Source: Acidovorax sp. NCPPB 4044
GTDB taxonomy: Bacteria; Pseudomonadota; Gammaproteobacteria; Burkholderiales; Burkholderiaceae_C
NCBI RefSeq assembly: GCF_028069655.1
Contig: NZ_JAMCOS010000001.1
Span: 2,634,001-2,698,000 of the forward strand
Length of the DNA: 64,000 nt
Direction: 5' to 3'
Shown: positions 36,023-44,383 of the stretch, in pieces
Layout: each line of letters begins with the position of its first letter
How positions within the stretch are numbered: the stretch's first letter is position 1
Notes under the pieces: model-generated
Databases searched by the model: none
What the model saw: the letters and a program-made list of their open reading frames with translations, nothing else
Told to the model about the DNA's origin: nothing
Program-made: the position numbers and the translations under genes

Positions 36023-37582
36023 TCAGACCGTCTGCGTCACCGGGGCGTCGCCCGGCGTGGGCACGGCATCGATGGCCATGTAGCGCTCGCGCCAGGTTTC
36101 GAAGTCCAGCGTGTCCGCCGCTTCGATGGCCTTCTGCTCGGCCAGAGACTCTGCCGCCATGCGTTCGTAGCGGGCCTGCTGGGCACCGGACCAGGGCAAC
36201 CCGACCAGGGCATCGCGGGCAGCGGCGGACTGCGTCAGCGCGAAGTGGGTGAAGCTCTGGCCGTGGGCCTCGGCCATGCGGGCGAGCACGCGCGCGGAGG
36301 GCGTGGCGTCCGGCTGCCGCAGCAGGGCCTGGGCCGCATGCAGCACCGCGGCATGGGCCTGCGTGCCTTCTGCCGCGTCGAGCGCAGCGGCAATGGGTGC
36401 GCATTCGGAAAGGATTTGCGCGCCCCATTCGACCAGCGGCACCTGCTGGCCGCCACGCTCCAGGCACAGGCCGGGCTCGCGTCCGCGCTCGGCCGTGAGG
36501 TGCTGGTTGCGCTTCAATGCGGCGATCTCGGCCGGCGTATCCGGCGGGCTTTCGCTCAGCAGGCAATGCAGCAGGAATACATCCAGCAGCCGCATGGTGG
36601 GCGCCTCGATGCCCACGGGCGCAAATGGGTCCAGGTCCATCAGCCGCACCTCCACGTACTCCACGCCGCGGTCGCGCAGCGCATGCAGGGGGCGTTCGCC
36701 GGGACGCACCGTGCGCTTGGGGCGGATGGTGCCGTAGAACTCGTTCTCGATCTGCAGCAGGCTGGTGCCGAGCTGGTTGTAATCGCCCCCGGGATTGCGC
36801 ACGCCCAGCGCCTCGTAGGCCGGATAGGGCCGCGTGAGGGCCTCGTGCAACGAATCGGCGTAGCCTTCCAGGCCGTTGTAGCTCACGGCCAGCGTGGCCT
36901 GCGCATCGCTCTGGTAGCCCAGGCGGCCCATGCGCAGCGACGTGGCGTGCGGCAGGTACAGCGCGTCGGCGCCCAGGCGCTGGAGTCCGTGCTCGCGTCC
37001 CTGCACGAAACAATCGCACAGCGCAGGGGAAGCGCCGAAGAGGTAGAGCAGCAGGAACGCCTGCCGGCGGAAGTTGCGGATGAGCGCAAAGTACTCATCG
37101 CTCGTCACCCCGGGCATCGACCAGTTGTAGTGGATGCCGGAAATGGTCTGCATGCGGCGACCGTAGCGGTGCCCCAGCCCCATGCGGTAGACGCTCTTGG
37201 CCCGGCCCACGTTGGAGGCACCGAAGCGCGCGATCGGGATCGTCTCGTCGGTCGGCAGGCCGCAGGGCATGCTCGACACCCACAGCATCTCTCCACCTTG
37301 CGCAGAGAGCGTACGCAGCACGAACTGGTGGACTTCGGTCAATTCCTCGAGGCATTCCTGCACGGACAGCCGCGCGCCCGTGATGAGTTCGATCTGCGAT
37401 TCGCTGTAATCGGTGGTGATGTGCGGGTGCGTGAGCGCGGAGCCGAGCGCCAGCGGATGCGGCGTGAGCGCCAATCCCCCCGTGGGCAGCACACGCAAGC
37501 CCTCTTTCTCGATGCCGCGGCGCATGCCCGTCAGCCGGCTCGCGGACAGCGTGCGGATTTTCTGCTGCAGATGGCTCGTCAT
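36023..37582 (-). CDS. gshA: Glutamate-cysteine ligase GshA
   Basis: 519 residues, the normal length of the gammaproteobacterial-type enzyme, which makes gamma-glutamylcysteine, the first step to glutathione. Recognisable blocks: RRGIEKEGLRVLPTGGLALTPHP, TTDYSESQIELITG, ISGIHYNWSMP, NPGGDYNQLGTSLLQIENEFYGTIRPKR, and YVEVRLMDLDPFAPVGI. The start is an ATG at 37580-37582. The gene lies between the two PIP-box genes, on the opposite strand, and shares a 268-bp divergent gap with the large effector candidate. Confidence 0.96.
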   Translation of the reverse strand: MTSHLQQKIRTLSASRLTGMRRGIEKEGLRVLPTGGLALTPHPLALGSALTHPHITTDYSESQIELITGARLSVQECLEELTEVHQFVLRTLSAQGGEMLWVSSMPCGLPTDETIPIARFGASNVGRAKSVYRMGLGHRYGRRMQTISGIHYNWSMPGVTSDEYFALIRNFRRQAFLLLYLFGASPALCDCFVQGREHGLQRLGADALYLPHATSLRMGRLGYQSDAQATLAVSYNGLEGYADSLHEALTRPYPAYEALGVRNPGGDYNQLGTSLLQIENEFYGTIRPKRTVRPGERPLHALRDRGVEYVEVRLMDLDPFAPVGIEAPTMRLLDVFLLHCLLSESPPDTPAEIAALKRNQHLTAERGREPGLCLERGGQQVPLVEWGAQILSECAPIAAALDAAEGTQAHAAVLHAAQALLRQPDATPSARVLARMAEAHGQSFTHFALTQSAAARDALVGLPWSGAQQARYERMAAESLAEQKAIEAADTLDFETWRERYMAIDAVPTPGDAPVTQTV

Positions 37583-37675
37583 GGTGCGTCTTTTCTTATT
37601 ACCGGTTTATCTGTGTCGGCCCGGAACTTAGCACGCCGGCCACACTCGCGCTCGCCCCGCCGTCCAAGCCCCTGC

Positions 37676-37736
37676 TTCGGGTGGCCGCACGGCGATTCGC
37701 ACCCCGACCCCACCCCGCCACCGCCATGCCCATCAT
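37676..37736 (+). promoter_or_regulatory. PIP-box promoter of the large effector candidate
   Basis: TTCGG (37676-37680), 15 bp, TTCGC (37696-37700), then exactly 30 bp to CATCAT (37731-37736), matching TTCGB-N15-TTCGB-N30-32-YANNNT. It lies in the gap between gshA and the large gene and points at the latter, predicting a ~108-nt leader before the ATG at 37851. Confidence 0.8.
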
Positions 37737-37850
37737 GGAAGTGTCGTGGCCAGCCAACGGTGCGCTTTGCAGAGCAGCCGCCGTCCAGCCACCTTCGTCC
37801 CGGACATTCCGGCCGGGAGCGCGCACGACACCGATGACCCAACGGACACC

Positions 37851-40800
37851 ATGTCGAAATTCGCACTGCGCCCCAGCACCTTCTCCCGGCTCATTCCCGG
37901 AAACTCCCAGAACATCGCCCACGCGGGCACGCCCTCTCCCCACAAGCAGGCCCACCACAAGCTGCACCAGATCGACGCCGCGGGCGCCCAGCGCGAGGCG
38001 CTCGCGCCGGAGTTCGGCGTGGCGGCGCGCGTGCGCAGCTACCTGGCCGAACCCGCGCCCGAAGCGCCTGCGGCCGACACGCCGCCCGAGCCGTCCGCCG
38101 CGGAAAGGCCCCGCACATCCGCCAAGGCATTGCGGCGATTTCTCGGCAAGGCCGGAACGGTGCTCGGCATGCGGGCCGGCAAACCCGTGTCCCAAACCGA
38201 ACTCACGCGCTACCAGGGCAGCGACTCCGCCACGGCACGCCCCATCGGGCAGGACGATCCCCGCGACAAGGGCACCTGGCGCAGCGTGGGTTCCGCCCAG
38301 GCACGCGCCTTCGTGGCGGCCGAACGCCTGCACCAGGCCGAGGTGGCGGTGAGCAAGGCCAAGGCCCTGGAGCGGCTGGTGCAACTGCACATCGAGCAAG
38401 GGGACGAAGAAGCCTGCCAGGCCGGCAAACGGGGCGAGCACACCAACGCCATGGCCCAGTTGCGCAGGCGCCTGCAGCCCGAGATCGACGCATTGCTGTC
38501 GCCCGTGGCCGAGAAGATCGAAGGGTTGCAACAGGAGATCGCGGACCTCGACCTTCGCATCGGCCGCACCCGAAGCCGCCAGGGCACCGAGCCGCAGCGC
38601 AATGCGCTGCGCGATGTCATGCAGAGAGACCAGAGAAAAGAACTGAAGGACCAGAGAGAGGTCCTGCAGACCCGGCTGGCCGAACAGCTCGGCCTGCAGA
38701 AGTCGCTCCAGCAGCGCCGCAAGAGCATCGATCGTTCACTGGCACAACTGGAACGCACCGCCTCCGCGCTGGCCCGCGATCTCCTCAAGGCAGAAAGCGA
38801 CACCCACGAACTGCGCTCGCTGCAGGGCGGCCTCGCGCGGCGGCGCGAGGGCCTGGAGGCCGCGTGCGATGCGGCCCGCACGGCCAGCGAGGCCGCTGCC
38901 GCAGAGCTGGCCGAACGCCGCAGCGAAATGGTGGACGCACAGATCGCTGCGTTGCCAGGGCTGCGGGAGAGCGACACCGCCGACATGCCGGCGCTGCGTG
39001 TGGCACTGAGAGCCTTCGTGGATTCCGTGGACCCGGCCCTCTTCGGCGACCAGTCCATCGGCGCCGCCGGGGCATTGGCCGTGGGGCTCCAGACCCTCGC
39101 CGTCGCCGCTGACGGCGATGCCGGCGAAGCCCTGCAGGCCCTGGAGGCGCTGCGCCACCGGGACTGGAACGACCTCGTTCCGGCGCCCGGTCGGCCCGGC
39201 CCCTCGGCGCCCGAGGCCGACCTGCCCGCCGCCGCACAGCGCGCAGTGGACCAACTGGCGTACATCCCGCGCGGCATGCAGGTGCTGGTCCATCTGCTGC
39301 AACCCTCGGAGCACCTGGCTGCCGCCCCGGAACGTCTGGCTGCCGCGCGGCTCGCCTTGCGCGCCGACTGCCTGCTGCGCGCGGCATCGCCGGAGGATGC
39401 CGCGCTGCGCACCTGGCTCGGGCATGCGCAGTCCGCGGCGCGCATGGCGGCACATTCGGCCGAGCCCGCCAAGGCCCTGGCGGCCTGCACGGTCGATGAA
39501 CGGGCGGCCTACCATGCGCTGCGCAACGGCTATGAGAGCAACGCACCGGGCACCGCGTATGACCGTGCCAACGGCCACCTGCAGAAGATCGCTGACGCCC
39601 TGCACGACGTGGGTACCCATGGCACGGCTCCGAAGCTCATGGGCGGGCAGCCCAACGCACTGCGCTCGCTGCCCGAGGCCCTGGAGGTCGGGGCGGCCAC
39701 CGCGCTGCCCACTCCGCAGCGCCGCGCAGATGACGCGCTGGAAAAGGCGGCAGAGCACCTGGGCGAGATGCTTGGCGGCCTGCGCGCAGGCCGGCCGCCC
39801 GGCCACATTCCGTCGGGCGCAGAACGTGCCTGGCAGGCCATTGCGGAGACCATCCGGTGGGCACCCGAAGGCACGGACCGCACAGCCATGGTGCTGGACG
39901 AGCCGGCCATCGCACGCATCCGCGAGCGCGCCGAAGCGCTGCGCGAACATGCCCTGGGCGTGGCGCGCGGCCATGGAATCACGCCCACGGAAAGCGAAGA
40001 ACATCCAGCGCTGCAGGCAGCCTGGAAGCGCCTGCGCAGTCGGCCGCACACGGTGCCCGAGGCGATGGCCCTGCTTGCAGAACGGATGCCTGCCCTGCCT
40101 GAAGAGGACTCCGAGGCCTCCGAGCCGGCCCCGGCCGCCACGCCGGGCGGTACACCGGTGTCCTGGGACGCCTATGCCCAACGCCGCACCACGCAGTTCA
40201 AGGACGCCGTGCAGGAGGCCGGCCGCCTGCTGCGGGATGGCGATCCGCAGCAGGTGACGAACGGCCAGGCGCTGCTGGACCTGACGCGCGACATGATCGG
40301 TCAGCTCGAATGGCGCGACCGGCTGCGCCTCATCGGCCAGCAGACCTTCGGTGTGAACGCGGGGCCGCTCTCTGCCGCCGTGGCGGTGGCCGCATCGGCC
40401 CTGGGCCTGGGCGTGCGGCTCACCGCGGCCGCACAGCGCAATGTGGACTCGGTCATGGAGTTCTACATGGGCCGCACCGGGATGTACCTGCAGGTCGGCG
40501 AGCAGACGACCCGACAGGCCCAGCTCGGCGCAGGTGCCAGCACCGGGTATGGGATCGATCTGGGCGGAGACAAGGTGTCGCTGGGCCTGACCGCGGCCGC
40601 CGACTGGCGCTGGCGCGGCGAGCGCGGCGTGGAAAACGGCATCCAGTTGCGGCTGCCACGCCTGGGCAAAGGCCGTGAACCTGAGCTGAACGTCGAATTC
40701 ATCGATGCCTACGAGCACCTGCTGCAGATGGCCACGCCCGGCCCCGACGGCGCACCGGCGCGGCGTGACTGGATGCGCGAGTTGCTAGCACACCATCCGG

Positions 40801-42023
40801 AATTGAGCGCGGGCCTGATCGACGATGCCCAGCGGTCCAGCACCGGCACCGAGACCAACGTCTCCGCAAGCGCGGGCCTGCGCGTCGGCGAAGTGGCCGA
40901 CCGGGGCCGCCGCGCCGGCGTGGCCGCCGGCGTGGGGCTGAAGATGCGCCAGGACAACGGCCAGACCGCCACCACCGTGGCGGGCTACATGACCACCATC
41001 TACCGCGACGCCACCGCCACGGCCCGCGTGGAAGTGTCAGCTCGCGCCACCGCGAGCGTGCAGTTCGCCGAAGCACTGAAAAACACGGAGACCGACCACG
41101 GAACGAAAACCTCCCAGCGCGCCAGCGCAAGCATGGCGGGGCTCGACCTGGGATACGCCCGCGAACTGAGCGCCGACGCCACCACCAACTTCTGCACGCT
41201 GTTCCTGTTTGGCGACGAGATCGACCCGGTGCGCAGCGACCGCGCCACGGACTATTCGAAGTTCTCGGAGTTCAAGCGCCACGTGCACAGCGAATGGGAC
41301 GGCTGGGCCCAGTACGGCACAGGCAAGCTGGGGACGGACGTGGACCCGGCGCTGCGGCACCTGCTGGCGGACATCCAGCTTTCGCACTTCATGGAACAGA
41401 CCCAGGCTTTCGCGCGCGGCAATGGCTTTGCCGCCATGTTCGCCGACAAGGCCATGCGCGCGCCGGCGGCGCCGCTGCTGGACGTCCACCGCGCGCTGTC
41501 GGCGCTGGCCCACTCGGCGGGCAACACCGAGGCAGCGAAAGCCGAGGACGCCGCCTTCGATGCGCTGCTACAGGAGGAATCGGTCTGGGAGCCCACCCTG
41601 CTGCTGCTGAGAGAAAAAGGCAAGCTGCAGGCGGAGCGCGGTATCGACTTCTTCATCAAGCACCAGAACAACCGCAACGCGGAGGCCATGCGCACGGTGG
41701 CGCAATGGATCCTCTACGAGCCCGTGCCCCGCCGCGAGCCCGGCCAGGACATCCAGCCCGCGCGCACCTGGCGCCAGGATGCCGATACCGCCCTCCGGTC
41801 GGCCGGGGGGCCGCTCCCCACCATCGCTGAAGAAGAAGCCGGCGAAGAGGCCGAAGAAGACGGCAGCCTCTACGGCTCGGCAACGTCCTCCCTCGAAAGC
41901 ATCGACTCGTTCAGAACGGCGCCCGGCTCGCCCCAGTACCTCGGCGCAGCGCAGCCCCCGGCGGGAATGCCCTCCGGTGCCGAGATCGCTCCTGCAAGCC
42001 CGGAGCGAACGGTGGTGCGCTAG
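37851..42023 (+). CDS. Large candidate type III secreted effector (1390 residues)
   Basis: The N-terminus (MSKFALRPSTFSRLIPGNSQ) is Ser/Thr/Pro-rich and has no signal peptide, as in type III substrates. Residues ~150-370 form a long charged coiled coil (EKIEGLQQEIADLDLRIGRT; QLGLQKSLQQRRKSIDRSLAQL). Residues ~370-820 are helical. Residues ~830-1115 are Gly/Ala/Ser/Thr-rich with alternating strands (QLGAGASTGYGIDLGGDKVS; ATARVEVSARATASVQFAEA) that look like amphipathic beta hairpins. An acidic segment (EEEAGEEAEEDGS) lies near the end. A perfect PIP box lies upstream, and the ATG at 37851 fits its predicted transcript start. I cannot assign it to a named effector family; giant effectors such as the AvrE class share the plan of helices plus a beta-barrel-like region, but I see no diagnostic motif. 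Its stop overlaps the convergent FUSC gene's stop. Confidence 0.7.
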   Translation: MSKFALRPSTFSRLIPGNSQNIAHAGTPSPHKQAHHKLHQIDAAGAQREALAPEFGVAARVRSYLAEPAPEAPAADTPPEPSAAERPRTSAKALRRFLGKAGTVLGMRAGKPVSQTELTRYQGSDSATARPIGQDDPRDKGTWRSVGSAQARAFVAAERLHQAEVAVSKAKALERLVQLHIEQGDEEACQAGKRGEHTNAMAQLRRRLQPEIDALLSPVAEKIEGLQQEIADLDLRIGRTRSRQGTEPQRNALRDVMQRDQRKELKDQREVLQTRLAEQLGLQKSLQQRRKSIDRSLAQLERTASALARDLLKAESDTHELRSLQGGLARRREGLEAACDAARTASEAAAAELAERRSEMVDAQIAALPGLRESDTADMPALRVALRAFVDSVDPALFGDQSIGAAGALAVGLQTLAVAADGDAGEALQALEALRHRDWNDLVPAPGRPGPSAPEADLPAAAQRAVDQLAYIPRGMQVLVHLLQPSEHLAAAPERLAAARLALRADCLLRAASPEDAALRTWLGHAQSAARMAAHSAEPAKALAACTVDERAAYHALRNGYESNAPGTAYDRANGHLQKIADALHDVGTHGTAPKLMGGQPNALRSLPEALEVGAATALPTPQRRADDALEKAAEHLGEMLGGLRAGRPPGHIPSGAERAWQAIAETIRWAPEGTDRTAMVLDEPAIARIRERAEALREHALGVARGHGITPTESEEHPALQAAWKRLRSRPHTVPEAMALLAERMPALPEEDSEASEPAPAATPGGTPVSWDAYAQRRTTQFKDAVQEAGRLLRDGDPQQVTNGQALLDLTRDMIGQLEWRDRLRLIGQQTFGVNAGPLSAAVAVAASALGLGVRLTAAAQRNVDSVMEFYMGRTGMYLQVGEQTTRQAQLGAGASTGYGIDLGGDKVSLGLTAAADWRWRGERGVENGIQLRLPRLGKGREPELNVEFIDAYEHLLQMATPGPDGAPARRDWMRELLAHHPELSAGLIDDAQRSSTGTETNVSASAGLRVGEVADRGRRAGVAAGVGLKMRQDNGQTATTVAGYMTTIYRDATATARVEVSARATASVQFAEALKNTETDHGTKTSQRASASMAGLDLGYARELSADATTNFCTLFLFGDEIDPVRSDRATDYSKFSEFKRHVHSEWDGWAQYGTGKLGTDVDPALRHLLADIQLSHFMEQTQAFARGNGFAAMFADKAMRAPAAPLLDVHRALSALAHSAGNTEAAKAEDAAFDALLQEESVWEPTLLLLREKGKLQAERGIDFFIKHQNNRNAEAMRTVAQWILYEPVPRREPGQDIQPARTWRQDADTALRSAGGPLPTIAEEEAGEEAEEDGSLYGSATSSLESIDSFRTAPGSPQYLGAAQPPAGMPSGAEIAPASPERTVVR

Positions 42024-44281
42024 CGGTCTGCCAGCCCGGCGGCTTCGCGCGCGGCGGCACGCACTTCGGCGGCGTGCTGGATGGCCAGTCCGAGGCGTCG
42101 CACCATCCATGGCCCCAAGTCACCATCGTGCGGATCGGGCCAGCGCTGCGCGTCGTCGGGCTGTGCGGGGTCGGCAGGTGGATCCGCCGGGCGAACGGCA
42201 TCCGCCGGTCCTTCCAAAAGGTGCGTCAGGGTGTCTGCGGTGTGTGCCAATGGCACCTGCAGCCGCGCTGCATCGAGCCGGCCGCGCCGCAGGAGCAGCA
42301 GGGTCTTGATCGCCGTCAGCTGCGCCAGCAATTGGTAGCAGCGCGCCTGCAGGCGCTCCAGCGCGGCGAGGGGCGGCTGGACCGCGCGCGGCTCGGCCAG
42401 TGACCGCTGCGTGGCCTGCACGAGCGCCGAGAGGCTGTCATAGGCCTCCCGGCGCGCCAGCCGCCAGGCCAGCTCGGGCGCGTTGTCCACCGCCTGGAGT
42501 TGCCCCAGAGCGAGCGCCTCGCGTGCATGGCGGGCCTGCGCTGCCAGTGCGCGGTCGATCAGCGCCGGGATCTGCGACCGCTCCCACGACGGCAGCACAT
42601 ACGAGAACGCCCAGGCGATGCCCGTGCCGATCAGCGTGTCCGCCAGCCGCTCCAGCAGATCGACGCCCGGACTGGCACCGCCGTGCAGCATGTGCGACTG
42701 CACCAGGCCCAGCACGGTCGCGGCGACAGCCGTGATCAGGTAACGGCGCACCGCGAAACCGTGCGCCACGGCCTGCGCCACGGTGAGGCACAGCACCAGT
42801 TGCCAGGCGGAGAGATGGGCCGCGAGCAGCGCGGCAGCCAGCGCGCATCCGAGCAGCGTGCCTCCCACCCGGCTGTTGCGCCGCTCCAGTGTCTGCGCCA
42901 GGCTGCCGCGCAACACGACGACGATGGTCAGCAGGATCCAGTACGCATGCGTGCCCCAGGGCAGTGCCTGCGCCACGACAAAGCCGGCCGCCATGGCCAA
43001 TGCGGCGCGCACCGCATGTCGCAGCGGCGGCGCATCCCAGCGCCATACGGTGGTGAGCGGCGCCAGCGACCAGGCCGTGGGGCTCACGAACATCTGCCAG
43101 CCGGCACGCACCGCGGCCAGGTCCGGAGTGGCCTCGTTGCGGGCCAGGGCGACCATGCGCAGCGCTTCGTCATTGATATGGCCGATGCGGTCCGCCAGGC
43201 TCCGCGCCATGGCCTGGGGCGAAGGTCCGCCGGCGAAAGTATCGGGCGGCAGCGGATCGCTCCAGCGCACCTGGGACAGGGCCGGCCGCAGGTCGGTGAA
43301 CGCAGGCGGCCGCCTGCCGACCAGCAAGGCATCGGAGAGTTGCCCCATGGCCTGCGCGACCTGCTGCAGAACACCGCGCAGCGCATGCAGCACCGGCACA
43401 TGCCCTGGATGGGCCTTGAGCGCATCCACGTCCAGTTCGCAGGCCAGCAGGTGGTCGCGCATTTCCAGCACCAGCAGCAGCATGCCCGCCAGGCGTTGGC
43501 GGGCCGGCGTGGTGGGGGCTTCCAGCGCGATGTTGCGGGCCGACTGCAGCTGCTCGGCCAGGGCCGCCTGCCGGAGCAGCAACAGGCCTGTCAGCGGCTG
43601 CGCGTCCGTGCCGCCGGCCGCTGCCAGCGACGCGGGTGCAGTCGTACCGGTATCGGCCTCCTGCAGCGGAGCCGCGTCGAATTGCCGCGCCTGCACCCGC
43701 ATGAGGGCTGCGAGCGAGAGCAGTGCGTCCGCCACCGATTGCACGCGGTAGCGGGCATTCAACAGGTGGTTCGCCACGAGCGCATAGGCCACGTAGAGCC
43801 AGGCACCGAGCGCGAAATGCGCGGTGATCGCCAGCGCGGCCGGCAACGGGTCTCCGCCCGGCGGCACGCGCGGTGCCGCCGCCATCGAAAACACCATGGA
43901 GAACATCACCGCAACGGCCACGGGAATGCCCCGTTTGCCCCACGCCATGATGAGGAAGGCGACAAACGTTCCGGGCACCAGCAGCAGTCCGAGCCGCACC
44001 GGGTCCGGGTACAGCCACTGCACGGCGAAGAAAAGCGGAATGCCCAGCAGCGGGGCGGGCACCATCTGCCACAGCTTGCCGCGCCGCGGGCCGGGCAGGT
44101 CCGGCGGCGCGCAGACGATCACGCCCACCGACGCCGCCGCTGCCGCCGCGGCCCCCAGCCACGCATGGACGGCGGCAGAAACCAGCAGAAGCCCCAGCGC
44201 CACGGACAGGCCATTGGCCACATAGTGGCTCAGGGCCACCCGCGAGATCGCCCGCAGGCGGTGTTCGGCAAAACTCCTCAT
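42020..44281 (-). CDS. FUSC-family inner-membrane protein (aromatic acid exporter-like)
   Basis: 753 residues with two membrane bundles. The first is near residues 20-170 (NGLSVALGLLLVSAAVHAW; LLGIPLFFAVQWLYP; MFSMVFSMAAAPRV). The second is near 410-550 (HAVRAALAMAAGFVVAQALPWGTHAYWILLTIVVVLRGSLAQTLERR). Helical cytoplasmic domains follow each. This is the YccS/YhfK/AaeB plan (FUSC), with the TLERR-x-x-RVGGTLLG motif. Family members export aromatic acids or are of unknown function. No AaeA-type adaptor gene is adjacent. It diverges from the lipoprotein hydrolase gene. Confidence 0.88.
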   Translation of the reverse strand: MRSFAEHRLRAISRVALSHYVANGLSVALGLLLVSAAVHAWLGAAAAAAASVGVIVCAPPDLPGPRRGKLWQMVPAPLLGIPLFFAVQWLYPDPVRLGLLLVPGTFVAFLIMAWGKRGIPVAVAVMFSMVFSMAAAPRVPPGGDPLPAALAITAHFALGAWLYVAYALVANHLLNARYRVQSVADALLSLAALMRVQARQFDAAPLQEADTGTTAPASLAAAGGTDAQPLTGLLLLRQAALAEQLQSARNIALEAPTTPARQRLAGMLLLVLEMRDHLLACELDVDALKAHPGHVPVLHALRGVLQQVAQAMGQLSDALLVGRRPPAFTDLRPALSQVRWSDPLPPDTFAGGPSPQAMARSLADRIGHINDEALRMVALARNEATPDLAAVRAGWQMFVSPTAWSLAPLTTVWRWDAPPLRHAVRAALAMAAGFVVAQALPWGTHAYWILLTIVVVLRGSLAQTLERRNSRVGGTLLGCALAAALLAAHLSAWQLVLCLTVAQAVAHGFAVRRYLITAVAATVLGLVQSHMLHGGASPGVDLLERLADTLIGTGIAWAFSYVLPSWERSQIPALIDRALAAQARHAREALALGQLQAVDNAPELAWRLARREAYDSLSALVQATQRSLAEPRAVQPPLAALERLQARCYQLLAQLTAIKTLLLLRRGRLDAARLQVPLAHTADTLTHLLEGPADAVRPADPPADPAQPDDAQRWPDPHDGDLGPWMVRRLGLAIQHAAEVRAAAREAAGLADR

Positions 44282-44383
44282 AGCCTGCCGAGGTTACTGC
44301 AGCGGCGCCCTGCACTGCGCCGTGCCGACGCGGCGGTGTGGAAACCCCCGGGCAGACGGGGGTGTATGTGCCGGCTGTGTAGC

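Noticed and set aside
42500..44383. Long rightward frame running through the FUSC gene into the lipoprotein hydrolase
   Set aside because: The first half is antisense to clear FUSC-family coding sequence; only the part from 44384 (or 44501) is protein-like.
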